This document shows positions 29,972 through 38,967 of a DNA stretch of 64,000 nt, piece after piece. The position numbers and the translations under genes were made by a program. The notes beneath the pieces are model-generated. The model worked only from the letters and a program-made list of their open reading frames with translations. It did not search any database and was not told the origin of the DNA. How positions within the stretch are numbered: position 1 is the first letter of the stretch; each line of letters starts with the position of its first letter. The stretch covers positions 163,438 through 227,437 of the forward strand of contig NZ_VATK01000006.1 in assembly GCF_006546985.1 (NCBI RefSeq). Reading direction: 5' to 3'. Origin of the DNA: Bacillus sp. 03113. GTDB taxonomy: Bacteria; Bacillota; Bacilli; Bacillales; Cytobacillaceae.

Positions 29972-30418
29972 ATGGGTTTGCATTATCAAAAAATTTTAGT
30001 TGCAATCGATGGTTCAAAAGAAGCTGAATGGGCATTTAGAAAAGCAATCGAAGTAGCGAAAAGGAATCAAGCTAGAATGGTGATTACCCACATTATTGAT
30101 GTTCGAACTTTTGCGACAGTTGAAGCTTATGACAGGACCATTGCTGAGAGAGCAGAGCACTTTGCAAAAGAGCTTCTCGAAAATTATAAGCAAGAAGCAA
30201 TCGAAGCTGGGATTCATGACGTAGAATATGAAATTGATTATGGTTCTCCAAAAGTAAAAATCCCTAAAGAAATTGCCAAAAAACATCAAGTTGATTTAAT
30301 TATATGTGGGGCTACAGGAATGAATGCTGTGGAACGATTTATCATTGGTAGTGTTTCTGAGCATATTACTCGTTACGCACCTTGTGATGTTTTAGTTGTT
30401 CGTACAAAAAAAGATTAA
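29972..30418 (+). CDS. Universal stress protein (UspA family)
   Basis: Single-domain Usp of 148 residues. The N-terminal strand KILVAIDGSKEAEWAF and the nucleotide-binding motif GATGMNAVERFIIGSVSEHI (Gx2Gx9GS) identify the ATP-binding subgroup. Such proteins accumulate in stress or stationary phase; the precise role here is unknown. GAAAGGAGGAGATAGCC precedes the ATG. It is convergent with argH and shares the terminator at 30463. Confidence 0.92.
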   Translation: MGLHYQKILVAIDGSKEAEWAFRKAIEVAKRNQARMVITHIIDVRTFATVEAYDRTIAERAEHFAKELLENYKQEAIEAGIHDVEYEIDYGSPKVKIPKEIAKKHQVDLIICGATGMNAVERFIIGSVSEHITRYAPCDVLVVRTKKD

Positions 30419-30439
30419 ATTATATTTATAACCGCAAAA

Positions 30440-30453
30440 TGTAAGCGTTTTTA
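30440..30453 (+). promoter_or_regulatory. cre-like sequence in a convergent gap
   Basis: TGTAAGCGTTTTTA matches the CcpA operator consensus at nearly all positions. It lies between the usp stop and the shared terminator, where no promoter is expected, so it may be chance or a roadblock site. Confidence 0.3.
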
Positions 30454-30462
30454 ATTTTCATC

Positions 30463-30498
30463 AAAAAACACGCTGTTTATTTCACAGCGTGTTTTTTG
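30463..30498. terminator. Bidirectional terminator overlapping the argH stop
   Basis: ACACGCTGT / ACAGCGTGT with a 7-base loop and six A/T on each side. The argH stop codon lies in the loop and its last five codons form one arm. It also serves the convergent usp gene. Confidence 0.88.
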
Positions 30499-31868
30499 TC
30501 TAAGCAATCCTTCGCTTTACTAATCGCTAATTTAATTTGTGCAAACCCTGTACCACCTGCACTGTTTCTTCTTTCAACAGCAGTTTTAGGATCTAACACT
30601 TTATAAATATCTTCTTCAAACAGATCACAAGCATCATGGAACTCGTCTAAAGTAAGGTCAGCTAGGAAACAGCCCTTATTTACACAATAGAGAACTAATT
30701 TACCTACAACCTCATGAGCTTCTCTAAAAGGCATCCCTTTATCAGAAAGATAATCGGCAAGCTCTGTTGCATTGGAAAAATCATTTTTCGTTGCTTTTTC
30801 CATTTGATTAGTTTGTACCCTCATCGTCCGTACCATGCCAGCAAAAATCTTTAAGGAACCCGTAACCGTTTTAACGGTGTCAAACATTCCTTCCTTATCT
30901 TCCTGCATATCTTTGTTATAAGTAAGAGGAAGACCTTTTAGTACCGTTAATAGTCCCATTAGGTTCCCATAGACACGGCCAGTTTTCCCTCTAATCAACT
31001 CTGCCATATCTGGATTTTTCTTTTGTGGCATAATGCTTGAACCAGTTGAAAAGCTATCATCTAACTCAATAAATTTAAATTCCTGACTAGACCACAAAAT
31101 AATTTCTTCACTAAATCTAGAAAGGTGCATCATTAAAATGGAGCTTGCAGATAAAAATTCAATGATAAAATCACGATCACTCACGGCATCCATGCTGTTT
31201 TCATAAATACTATCAAAGCCAAGCAGTTCAGCAGAGTAATAGCGATCAATTGGGAAGGTTGTACCTGCTAATGCCCCTGCTCCCAGTGGAGAAACATTTA
31301 CTCGTTTAATATTTTCTTGAAAACGCTGCTTGTCTCTTTCGAGCATCCAGAAATAAGCCATTAAATGATGTGCAAAAGAGATCGGCTGTGCTCTTTGTAA
31401 ATGTGTATATCCAGGCATAATTGTTTCAACATGAACCTCAGCCTGTTCAACAAGAGCTTCCTGCAGCTCATGAATCAACTCAAGAATAACTTGAATTTGA
31501 TTTCGTAAATACAAATGAACATCTGTTGCAACTTGGTCATTGCGGCTTCTACCTGTATGAAGTTTACCGCCGACAGGTCCAATCATATCCGTTAGCATGC
31601 TCTCTAAATTTAAATGAATGTCTTCTAGTTTAACAGAAAAAGCAAGCTCATTTTGAGCTGCTTTTTCCTTTAATGAGGATAAGCCTTTTCGAATAAGCTC
31701 TGCTTCTTCGTTCGTTAAGATACCTGTTTTAGCAAGCATCGTAACATGGGCAATGCTTCCTTCAAGATCTTCCATAACCAGCTCTTGGTCAAAGGAAATG
31801 GAAGCACCAAATTCATCTACCCATTCTTCTGCTGATTTGGTAAATCTTCCGCCCCAAAGCTTTTTCAC
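30477..31868 (-). CDS. argH: Argininosuccinate lyase
   Basis: Last step of arginine synthesis, argininosuccinate to arginine plus fumarate. It has 463 residues and the fumarase/aspartase superfamily signature [20 protein letters not shown], plus [20 protein letters not shown] and the catalytic region [18 protein letters not shown]. The GTG start overlaps the argG stop (GTGA), so the pair is translationally coupled. The C-terminal codons are built into the terminator hairpin. Confidence 0.96.
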   Translation of the reverse strand: MKKLWGGRFTKSAEEWVDEFGASISFDQELVMEDLEGSIAHVTMLAKTGILTNEEAELIRKGLSSLKEKAAQNELAFSVKLEDIHLNLESMLTDMIGPVGGKLHTGRSRNDQVATDVHLYLRNQIQVILELIHELQEALVEQAEVHVETIMPGYTHLQRAQPISFAHHLMAYFWMLERDKQRFQENIKRVNVSPLGAGALAGTTFPIDRYYSAELLGFDSIYENSMDAVSDRDFIIEFLSASSILMMHLSRFSEEIILWSSQEFKFIELDDSFSTGSSIMPQKKNPDMAELIRGKTGRVYGNLMGLLTVLKGLPLTYNKDMQEDKEGMFDTVKTVTGSLKIFAGMVRTMRVQTNQMEKATKNDFSNATELADYLSDKGMPFREAHEVVGKLVLYCVNKGCFLADLTLDEFHDACDLFEEDIYKVLDPKTAVERRNSAGGTGFAQIKLAISKAKDCLDKKHAVK

Positions 31869-33073
31869 ACTGTCACCTTCTTATTCTTTTGAACAATGCT
31901 GTTTACTTTTGTTGGTAGACCCCAAAGCTTAATAAAGCCTACTGCTGCTGCATGATCAAACTCATCCTCAGAAGTATAAGTTGCAAGCTTTTCATCATAT
32001 AGTGAAAATGGTGATTTTCTACCTTCAATGATCGCATGACCTTTGAACAATTTCACTCGAACAATACCAGTTACATTTTTCTGTGTATCCTTTAAAAATG
32101 CTTCTAATGAAGTTTTTAAAGGTGAGAACCACAGGCCTTCATAAATAAGCTCTGTTAACTTTTTCTCAATAACTGGTTTGAAGTGGGCAACTTCTTTTAC
32201 TAACGTTAAATCTTCTAATTCCTTATGAGCTTTAATTAATGTCATGGCTCCTGGGCATTCATATACTTCACGTGATTTAATTCCAACAAGACGGTTTTCA
32301 ACATGGTCAATTCTGCCAACTCCATGTTTTCCTGCAAGGTCGTTAAGTTTTAGAATTAATTCAGATAATGAATATGATTGACCATTTATACTAACAGGTA
32401 CACCCTCTTCAAATGCAATCTCTACAACTTCAGGAGTGTCTGGTGTATTTTCTAGGCTTGCAGTCAATTCATAAGCTCCTTCTGGCGGTGCAGCCCAAGG
32501 ATCCTCTAAAATACCACATTCGTTCGCTCTACCCCATAAATTTTGGTCTACTGAGTAAGGGCTATCTAAATTAATTGGGATCGGAATATTCTTTTGTTTT
32601 GCATATTCGATCTCTTCTTCACGTGACCAGCTCCATTCACGAACAGGAGCTAAAACTTCCAAATTAGGATTTAAAGCTTGAATAGATACTTCAAAACGAA
32701 CCTGATCATTTCCTTTACCTGTACATCCGTGAGCAACAGCAACTGCATTTTCTTGTTCTGCTACTTCAACTAATTTTTTTGAAATTAACGGTCTTGATAA
32801 AGCCGAAACTAAAGGATATTTCCCTTCATATAATGTATGTGCTTGAAGAGATAATAACGCAAAGTCTTGAGCGAATTCTTCTTTAACATCTAAAACATAA
32901 GACTTTACAGCACCAACTTTAAGCGCTTTTTGCTGTACGAATTCTAAATCTTTTCCTTCTCCAACATCAAGGCAGCACGCTACAACTGAATATCCTTGTT
33001 CCGTTAACCATGTAATTGCGACAGATGTGTCAAGGCCCCCTGAATAAGCAAGAACCACTTTTGGATTTGCCAT
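31865..33073 (-). CDS. argG: Argininosuccinate synthase
   Basis: Joins citrulline and aspartate using ATP. It has 402 residues. The PP-loop [15 protein letters not shown] lies at residues 9-23; further conserved motifs are [15 protein letters not shown] and [18 protein letters not shown] strong ribosome binding site (TAGGAGGAAATAAAA) precedes the ATG and two ARG boxes lie directly upstream. It is the first gene of argGH. Confidence 0.96.
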   Translation of the reverse strand: MANPKVVLAYSGGLDTSVAITWLTEQGYSVVACCLDVGEGKDLEFVQQKALKVGAVKSYVLDVKEEFAQDFALLSLQAHTLYEGKYPLVSALSRPLISKKLVEVAEQENAVAVAHGCTGKGNDQVRFEVSIQALNPNLEVLAPVREWSWSREEEIEYAKQKNIPIPINLDSPYSVDQNLWGRANECGILEDPWAAPPEGAYELTASLENTPDTPEVVEIAFEEGVPVSINGQSYSLSELILKLNDLAGKHGVGRIDHVENRLVGIKSREVYECPGAMTLIKAHKELEDLTLVKEVAHFKPVIEKKLTELIYEGLWFSPLKTSLEAFLKDTQKNVTGIVRVKLFKGHAIIEGRKSPFSLYDEKLATYTSEDEFDHAAAVGFIKLWGLPTKVNSIVQKNKKVTV

Positions 33074-33091
33074 TTTTATTTCCTCCTATAT

Positions 33092-33128
33092 ACGAATAAA
33101 TATTCATTTATTTATATTTTTATTCAAA
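33092..33128 (-). promoter_or_regulatory. Two tandem ARG boxes (AhrC/ArgR operator) before argG
   Basis: Box 1 at 33092-33109 reads AATGAATATTTATTCGT on the minus strand, nearly palindromic and close to the ArgR consensus TGAATWWWWATTCA. Box 2 at 33111-33128 reads TTTGAATAAAAATATAAA, a good half plus a weak half. They lie 19-55 bases before the argG ATG, where they would cover the promoter and repress it when arginine is plentiful. Confidence 0.72.
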
Positions 33129-33297
33129 TCTACTTTAAATACTTTAACAATTTTCTTCATAAAATTCAATACTTAAATCTTAAAAAAATAAAAAATAAAT
33201 TTCTATAAGCAAAGCTAGCAATTATTATCTAATAGCACGACAAATGAAATTAATTTTAGCATGATCTTGTATAAATACATTTATACAATTTCAAACG

Positions 33298-33810
33298 TTA
33301 TAAATCTTTTTTCAGCTCTCTCACAACATGGCCCAATTCAGGTAAGATCAATTTTTTCATCGCTAATTGAACAGCTCCTGTAGATCCAGGTGTCGAAAAA
33401 ACAGCAGTATTGACAACAACTCCTGCGATCGCTCTTGATAATAATGCGGCAGAACCTATATCTTCTTGATAGCTAAGCATTCTAAAAAGCTCTCCAAATC
33501 CAGATATTTCTTTATCAAATAAAGGCTTTATCGTTTCAATCGTAACATCTCTTACAGCAATGCCTGTCCCTCCGTTGATAAGAACAATATCTGTTTCAGG
33601 ATGATGACACCCTTTTAATACTTCCGTTTTGATGAACCCAGTATCATCTTTTACAATGACATAATCAGAAATTTGATGTCCTGCATCTTTTAAGAGGCGA
33701 ACCATTAATTGTCCACTTTTATCGGTATTTTCCGTTCTCGTATCGCTTACCGTAATGACTTTGCAAGAGACATGTCGCGGAGCTTCCTGTTTATGTTCAA
33801 ATGTACTCAT
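33298..33810 (-). CDS. moaB: Molybdopterin adenylyltransferase-family protein MoaB
   Basis: MogA/MoaB-type protein of molybdenum-cofactor synthesis, 170 residues. It shows CKVITVSDTRTENTDKSG at the start, the molybdopterin-binding GGTGIAVRDVTIETI motif, and PGSTGAVQLAMKKLILPELGH near the C-terminus. The ATG overlaps the stop of the EcsC-family gene (ATGA) and has AAGGAGCG upstream. In B. subtilis moaB lies between ackA and argG, as here. Confidence 0.92.
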   Translation of the reverse strand: MSTFEHKQEAPRHVSCKVITVSDTRTENTDKSGQLMVRLLKDAGHQISDYVIVKDDTGFIKTEVLKGCHHPETDIVLINGGTGIAVRDVTIETIKPLFDKEISGFGELFRMLSYQEDIGSAALLSRAIAGVVVNTAVFSTPGSTGAVQLAMKKLILPELGHVVRELKKDL

Positions 33811-34652
33811 TTGTTTCGCTCCTTTTTCTCAAATAAATATCTCATTTGGTAATACTTATGAGAAAAATCTGTTACTTTTCGTGTTAATTGATAGTTAATG
33901 CCTGCTCCTATTGCCATACTAATAATTGGAAACCCTTGGAATGTTTTTTTTCGAAGCAGGAAAATGACTACTATTTTTAAAATTTCTTTTAAGATTTGTT
34001 CAATAGAAGCCATATCACTAAGTTCTTCTTTTTGTGCATAAAAAAAATTATCAGTTTGATGTTCTTCTATCTCCCCCATCAGCTTCTCCCACGCCTTCAT
34101 TCGAATATGAGGAGGCAAAATTGCTGCATGGAAAACTTTTAAGGATGTTTCCATTTCAACCGGAGAACTAGTATCAAATCCGTAGGTAACAGCAATCAAT
34201 TGTACTGCTCTTAAATTAATCACTACTACACCTGGTAAATCAGAACCAAGCAATAAAGCTTTACCAGTACCAGATACTCCTCCATGTGCAAATGAATAGA
34301 GACGATGACGAGAAATTTGTTGGTCAGCAATATATTTTATTTGATCAATTTTTAATTTTTTCAAATCCTGCACTGAATCGATTTCCGGAAGAAAAGAACG
34401 AGCTATTGTTAATATTCTTTCTTTTGCTTCTGCTTGGAGATGAGAGCTTTGGATAAGTGACTGAAGGTGAAACAGCCATTGATCCAAGGAAGAAAAAAAC
34501 TTCTCTTTGATTACAGTAGGTAATAACGAAAATGATTGCTCAATATATTTTTGAAGCAATAAAGAAAAATCGTTAGGCTCGTAACTGCGCAGCTTATTCT
34601 CCCATTCCCTAATCTCAGTTAACGTCACTATTTCTCGTTCATCTAAAGGCAT
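33807..34652 (-). CDS. EcsC-family protein
   Basis: A 281-residue protein with the EcsC domain (about residues 100-260), named for the third gene of the B. subtilis ecs operon. The N-terminal part is helical; SRHRLYSFAHGGVSGTGKAL, PGVVVINLRAVQLIAVTYGF and PIISMAIGAGINYQLTRKV are the recognisable stretches, and hydrophobic parts around residues 145-160 and 225-255 could contact the membrane. AGGGGGT precedes the ATG. It overlaps moaB by 4 bases, so both are made from one message, though a functional link to molybdenum cofactor is not evident. Confidence 0.82.
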   Translation of the reverse strand: MPLDEREIVTLTEIREWENKLRSYEPNDFSLLLQKYIEQSFSLLPTVIKEKFFSSLDQWLFHLQSLIQSSHLQAEAKERILTIARSFLPEIDSVQDLKKLKIDQIKYIADQQISRHRLYSFAHGGVSGTGKALLLGSDLPGVVVINLRAVQLIAVTYGFDTSSPVEMETSLKVFHAAILPPHIRMKAWEKLMGEIEEHQTDNFFYAQKEELSDMASIEQILKEILKIVVIFLLRKKTFQGFPIISMAIGAGINYQLTRKVTDFSHKYYQMRYLFEKKERNK

Positions 34653-34749
34653 GGATTCGACCCCCTATTTAACCATTCATTTAGACATTTGGTTTGTACT
34701 TACGGACAACGATAAATTCACATTAAACCTTCACTTATAAAGCAATAGT

Positions 34750-34786
34750 AGGAAAGGTTCTTTTCACCTTTCCTAACTTTTTTATT
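34750..34786 (+). terminator. Hairpin with T-run in the ackA-ecsC gap
   Basis: AGGAAAGG / CCTTTCCT with a 9-base loop, followed on the plus strand by AACTTTTTTATTT. No plus-strand gene precedes it; it may stop antisense transcription or be a relic. In the minus direction it lacks a T tail. Confidence 0.4.
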
Positions 34787-34856
34787 TATTCCTTAATGAA
34801 ATAAGTTTCTCCACGAAGTCATTTAGCCTGAAAAAAGTTTTATATTTTTTACATAT

Positions 34857-34992
34857 AGGCGATGTTAAATAATTCTGTTGATTTTTGAATCATTTAGCAC
34901 GATCTTAAAGCTACACTTCAAGGCGTTGAAACATGGTTTCACACAAATGATTCAAAAATCGCTTTTATCAACAGTACTCTTTAACAAAGCCT
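34857..34992. mobile_element. MITE-like element, type C, 136 bp
   Basis: The ends are AGGCGATGTTAAA and TTTAACAAAGCCT, flanked on each side by ACATAT, a perfect 6-bp target duplication. The inside shares CATTTAGC, TTCAAGGCGT, GAAACA(T/G)GGTTTCA and ATTCAAAAATCGCTTTTAT with the element at 38215. It lies 20 bases after the ackA stop. No coding capacity. Confidence 0.85.
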
Positions 34993-35011
34993 ACATATAA
35001 GGAAATCTTCT

Positions 35012-36199
35012 TTAATTAGTAAGGCGTACTACATCACGTGCAATCATCACTTCTTCGTTCGTTGGGATGACCATTACTTTAACTGGAGAGTGCGGATACG
35101 TAATAAAGGCTTCTTTTCCAGTCACTTTATTTAATGTTGGATCCCAATAAATTCCCATGAACTCTAAACCTTTTAATACACGTTCTCTAATTAAAGCACT
35201 ATTTTCCCCAATACCTGCTGTAAAAATAATTGCATCCACACCATACATACGCGCTGCATATGAACCAATATATTTATGTATGCCATTTGCAAACAATTCT
35301 AGTGCTAATTCTGCTCTGTTATTGCCTTCATCTGCCTGTTGTTGGATATCACGAAGATCACTTGAAAAACCCGAGACTCCTAATAAACCACTTTTCTTAT
35401 TTAAAATATGTAAGACCTCATCCGCTGTTTGGTTAGTCTTCTCCATAATAAAAGGAATAAGCGCAGGATCAATGTTTCCTGAACGAGTTCCCATCATAAC
35501 ACCAGCTAGAGGAGTAAAGCCCATAGATGTATCGATTGATTTACCTCCTTTAATTGCAGCAATGCTGGCTCCATTTCCTAAATGACAAGAAATGAGGCGA
35601 AGCTGGTCAATCGGACGTCCAAGTATTTCTGCCGCTCTTTCAGATACATATTTATGAGAAGTTCCATGAAAACCATACTTACGAATTCCATATTTTTCGT
35701 AGAATTCATACGGTAGGCTATATAAAAAAGAACTATCAGGCATAGTTTGATGAAAAGCTGTATCAAATACAGCTACAGACGGAACATCAGGAAGCACTTG
35801 CTGAAATGCCTTAATCCCTGTTATATTAGCTGGATTATGAAGGGGAGCTAGTTCAGAAAGCTGATTAATTTTCTCGATCACTGAATCATTAATTATGACA
35901 GAATCTGAAAATTCTTCTCCCCCATGAACTACACGATGACCTATCCCATTAATTTCACTAAGGGATTTAATAATTCCAAGAGAAGTCAACTTTTCTAATA
36001 ATATCTTTACAGCTATATCGTGTGCCGGGATATCTGTCACTTCTGTTATTTTTTCATCATTAACTGTTATATTAAAAACCGAGTCATTCAAGCCAATTCG
36101 CTCAATTAAACCTTTAGTAATAACTTTTTCACTAGGCATTTCAAATAATTGAAATTTTAAAGATGAACTACCAGCATTTATCGCAATAATTTTTTCCAT
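35012..36199 (-). CDS. ackA: Acetate kinase
   Basis: Makes ATP and acetate from acetyl phosphate in overflow metabolism. It has 395 residues, the B. subtilis length. Motifs: [14 protein letters not shown] (nucleotide site), GHRVVHGGE, the catalytic Asp in [27 protein letters not shown], and [37 protein letters not shown] precedes the ATG. In B. subtilis it is activated by CcpA; I see no convincing cre in the 115 bases upstream before the large inverted repeat. Confidence 0.96.
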   Translation of the reverse strand: MEKIIAINAGSSSLKFQLFEMPSEKVITKGLIERIGLNDSVFNITVNDEKITEVTDIPAHDIAVKILLEKLTSLGIIKSLSEINGIGHRVVHGGEEFSDSVIINDSVIEKINQLSELAPLHNPANITGIKAFQQVLPDVPSVAVFDTAFHQTMPDSSFLYSLPYEFYEKYGIRKYGFHGTSHKYVSERAAEILGRPIDQLRLISCHLGNGASIAAIKGGKSIDTSMGFTPLAGVMMGTRSGNIDPALIPFIMEKTNQTADEVLHILNKKSGLLGVSGFSSDLRDIQQQADEGNNRAELALELFANGIHKYIGSYAARMYGVDAIIFTAGIGENSALIRERVLKGLEFMGIYWDPTLNKVTGKEAFITYPHSPVKVMVIPTNEEVMIARDVVRLTN

Positions 36200-36313
36200 C
36201 TGTAATATCTCCTTTCAGGTGCAACACATCTTTATTTATAAAATTCTCATTCTAAGCAACTTTCAAGATCTATCTTATCGAATTTTTAATTAGTTTATAT
36301 CACCAATTTTGTT

Positions 36314-36371
36314 CTATTTTCATGAAACGAGCGGAACAAGGATACTTGTTTTGCTCGTTTCATGGAAATAG
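36314..36371. repeat. 27-bp inverted repeat upstream of ackA
   Basis: The arms CTATTTTCATGAAACGAGCG + GAACAAG and CTTGTTTTGCTCG + TTTCATGGAAATAG are complementary except for three positions and enclose only 4 bases. It lies 115 bases before the ackA start. It has no T-run, so it is not a simple terminator; it could be an operator, a structured leader or a small mobile repeat. Confidence 0.7.
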
Positions 36372-36435
36372 ATCCTTTAGAATACAATAGTACATAAATA
36401 CCTTAAACCGCTAACTTTTTTGGTTCTTTAGAAAT

Positions 36436-36457
36436 AGGTGGAGTTATTACTCCACCT
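36436..36457 (-). terminator. Hairpin after ytxK, probable terminator
   Basis: Perfect 9-bp stem AGGTGGAGT / ACTCCACCT with loop TATT, 43 bases after the ytxK stop. The following ATTTCT is only moderately T-rich. Confidence 0.5.
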
Positions 36458-36499
36458 AAAGCTTTGTATTAATGTTCAAAACACTTTCAATAAATAGTT

Positions 36500-37483
36500 T
36501 TAGTAATTCTCCTTAAACCATTTATCAATTTTAACAAATATTTTTTCCATTTCATTTTTATTAGAAAAACTTGGCATATCGACCAAAAGTACTTGCTTTG
36601 GCTGCTTTGTTTCGATCCCTTTCTTTTGCAGGATGAGTAAGCTTTTTGCCGCATTCTTATTTTTAAACATGCTAAGTGGAAGCTGAAGCAGTCCATGAAT
36701 AACAGCATGCTCTTTCAAATATTGTTGTAAACCGTTCGCCTGTTCCCCTTCAAACAATCCATTTGGAATGATTAAAAACAAAAACCCACCATTTTTCACA
36801 TGGCTGATGCTTTGCTCAATAAATAAATAGTGGGCAAATGAATGTCCTATCTTAGAATGCAAAATATAATCAGCAGCTCTAATATCATTAGGATAATACC
36901 CAACCGGCAAGTCGCTTATTACAGCATCGACGGGATCAATAAATAACCGCTCTAAGCTATCTTGACAAAATAACTCAACAGAATGTGTTAGTAGATTCGC
37001 ATTAATATAGGCTAGTTTAATTAATAAATCATCTATATCTACACCATACCCTGAAATTTGCTTATTCTCATTTTGATTTATGACGGTAGCAAGCAAATTT
37101 CCTGTTCCAATAGCAGGATCTAATATACGAATGGAGGAACCAGTCATATATTTCTGAACAAAATACCCAACTAACATTCCAATTGAGTCTGGTGTCATTT
37201 GATGATTAGGCTGAATATTTTCTTGCATCCCTTTTAATATACAAAGCTGAAATGCTTTTCTAATTTCTTCTTGCTTATATTTATCCATATTTAACTTTTG
37301 ATAATAATTTTTTAATTTTCGTGTTGATAACTCACTTATTTCTTTTTGAAGAATTGCATCCTCAAAAATATTTTCCCCTGTTTCACCTAGTGCTTCTAAG
37401 TAAGAACATGATAGTTCTCCCATTATAATGATCGCTGTTTCATTCATCAGGGTGAACAATTCTTCAACTGAATGAATGCTCAC
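36500..37483 (-). CDS. ytxK: N6-adenine-type class I methyltransferase YtxK
   Basis: SAM-dependent methyltransferase of the N6-adenine DNA-methylase-like family; target unknown. The GTG at 37483 is chosen because GGGAGG is 8 bases upstream, giving 327 residues starting (M)SIHSVEELFTLMN; the ATG at 37534 lies before this ribosome binding site. An N-terminal helical region (1-100) is followed by motif I (LDPAIGTGNLLATVI) and the catalytic DLPVGYYP, a variant of (N/D)PPY. There is no restriction gene or specificity subunit nearby, and it lies between ackA and tpx as in B. subtilis, so it is a core gene and not a restriction system. Confidence 0.88.
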   Translation of the reverse strand: MSIHSVEELFTLMNETAIIIMGELSCSYLEALGETGENIFEDAILQKEISELSTRKLKNYYQKLNMDKYKQEEIRKAFQLCILKGMQENIQPNHQMTPDSIGMLVGYFVQKYMTGSSIRILDPAIGTGNLLATVINQNENKQISGYGVDIDDLLIKLAYINANLLTHSVELFCQDSLERLFIDPVDAVISDLPVGYYPNDIRAADYILHSKIGHSFAHYLFIEQSISHVKNGGFLFLIIPNGLFEGEQANGLQQYLKEHAVIHGLLQLPLSMFKNKNAAKSLLILQKKGIETKQPKQVLLVDMPSFSNKNEMEKIFVKIDKWFKENY

Positions 37484-37601
37484 TATGTATGCCTCCCGTG
37501 CTTTATTAAAAGATAAGAAAGTTCGCTTCTCCATCTTTCTTACGCCTTTATATTTTAACGGGCATTTGTAAATGGAACAAGTCTGAGGGAATTTTCAAAA
37601 A

Positions 37602-38102
37602 TTATTCAGCTTTTCTAGCTGCTTCAATGGCTGATTCATAATCTGGATGATTAGTCGCTTCACTGACATATTCAGCATAAACCACTTTATTATTTGAATC
37701 CACAACAAATACAGCACGAGCTAAAAGTCGTAATTCTTGAATAGCCACACCATAAGCTTTTCCAAATGAAAGTTCGCGATGATCCGATAAGGTTTCAACT
37801 TTATCGATTCCAGCTGCTGCACACCAGCGTCTTTGAGCAAAAGGAAGGTCAACACTGATTGTTAATATTTTAACATTGTTTAAACTCGAAGCCTCTTCAT
37901 TGAATCTTCTTGTTTGTGCATCACAAACGCCTGTATCTATGGAAGGAATTACACTAATAATGCGTACCTGACCATTTGAGCTTGCAAGTGTTACTTCAGA
38001 AAGATCATTAGCAAGGACTGTAAAATCCGGAGCTTGATTTCCTACTTCCACTTCATTTCCAAGTAATGTTACTGGATTTCCTTTAAAAGTAATGGATGCC
38101 AT
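37602..38102 (-). CDS. tpx: Thiol peroxidase Tpx
   Basis: Atypical 2-Cys peroxiredoxin that reduces peroxides using thioredoxin. It has 166 residues, with peroxidatic Cys60 ([16 protein letters not shown]) and resolving Cys94 ([13 protein letters not shown]), the usual spacing. AAAGGAGGAAAAACGAAT precedes the ATG. It is transcribed towards ytxK. Confidence 0.96.
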   Translation of the reverse strand: MASITFKGNPVTLLGNEVEVGNQAPDFTVLANDLSEVTLASSNGQVRIISVIPSIDTGVCDAQTRRFNEEASSLNNVKILTISVDLPFAQRRWCAAAGIDKVETLSDHRELSFGKAYGVAIQELRLLARAVFVVDSNNKVVYAEYVSEATNHPDYESAIEAARKAE

Positions 38103-38214
38103 ATTCGTTTTTCCTCCTTTTATTCATGCAACCTTTTATACACAGTGTAAATATATATGTTCGGCTTAGTTTTTGCAATTAATTCAGATAAAATAATCTT
38201 TTTCTTTAAAAATA

Positions 38215-38406
38215 GGCTATGTTAAACTCTGTAGATTTTTGACTCATTTAGCGTGATATTCATGAAATGTAGGAAGAGCACACTTGCTACCTGCATTTCA
38301 TGAATATCACGCTACCTTGAAGCGCTGCTTCAAGGCGTGTGAAACAGGGTTTCAAACGAATGAATCAAAAATCGCTTTTATAAAAAAATATTCTTTAACA
38401 AAGCCT
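38215..38406. mobile_element. MITE-like element, type C with extra hairpin, 192 bp
   Basis: The ends are AGGCTATGTTAAA and TTTAACAAAGCCT, flanked by AAAAAT on both sides, a perfect 6-bp target duplication. Compared with the copy at 34857 it carries an extra hairpin of about 65 bases whose arms read AGCGTGATATTCATGAAATG and CATTTCATGAATATCACGCT. It lies between tpx and the ytfJ terminator. No ORF. Confidence 0.85.
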
Positions 38407-38416
38407 AAAAATAAAG

Positions 38417-38462
38417 AAAGTGCCAAATGTCTTTAGCATAATATAAAGACATTTGGCACTTT
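38417..38462 (-). terminator. Terminator after ytfJ
   Basis: A 19-bp perfect stem, AAAGTGCCAAATGTCTTTA and its complement, with an 8-base loop, followed on the minus strand by CTTTATTTTT. Confidence 0.88.
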
Positions 38463-38473
38463 AAGAGAACCTT

Positions 38474-38950
38474 CTATAATTCCAAATTTTGCTTTGGTCC
38501 ATTGTAGTTTTCTGTATTAGGAGGTATGTCACTTCCAGATGAAGCACTCGTTTGATTTGTATTTTTTGAAAACATCTGCTGAATTTTATCCGCAGCTTGA
38601 GGAGCTAAATCTAATATTTTTTCATATAGATGGGTACTCTCATCCAAATGAACCATTTTTACTTCGCTTCCGTTAACAATTAGAAAAGCGATAGGAGTAA
38701 TCGAAACTCCGCCTCCGCTTCCTCCTCCGAAAGGATGTTTTTGAGTGCCTTCTGAATGAGTCTGTTTTGAACTCTCTAGAGTAAATTCGCTTCCACCAGC
38801 TGCAAAGCCAAACCCTACTTTTGAAACAGTCAATATCACACTACCATCAGGAGTTTCGACAGGGTCTCCAATAATTGTATTTACGTCAATCATTTCCTTC
38901 AAACTTTCCATTGCAGTAGTCATAAGTCCTTGAATCGGATGATCAGACAT
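38474..38950 (-). CDS. ytfJ: Sporulation protein YtfJ (GerW family)
   Basis: A 158-residue GerW/YtfJ-family protein. It starts HPIQGLMTTAMESLKEMIDV, carries the conserved NTIIGDPVETPDGSVILTVSKVGFGFAAGG region, a glycine-rich loop (HPFGGGSGGGVSITPIAFLI) and a polar Asn/Ser-rich tail. In B. subtilis the family is sigma-F dependent and affects spore germination. It follows ytfI with a 17-base gap, so they form an operon. Confidence 0.93.
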   Translation of the reverse strand: MSDHPIQGLMTTAMESLKEMIDVNTIIGDPVETPDGSVILTVSKVGFGFAAGGSEFTLESSKQTHSEGTQKHPFGGGSGGGVSITPIAFLIVNGSEVKMVHLDESTHLYEKILDLAPQAADKIQQMFSKNTNQTSASSGSDIPPNTENYNGPKQNLEL

Positions 38951-38967
38951 TTTTACTTCCTCCTATT

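Noticed and set aside
35157..35585. 142-residue plus-strand ORF inside ackA
   Set aside because: Antisense shadow of ackA with no ribosome binding site.
36500..37483. ytxK as part of a restriction-modification or BREX-like defence system
   Set aside because: It has an N6-adenine methylase fold, but no restriction, specificity or phage-defence gene lies near and its locus is conserved housekeeping context.
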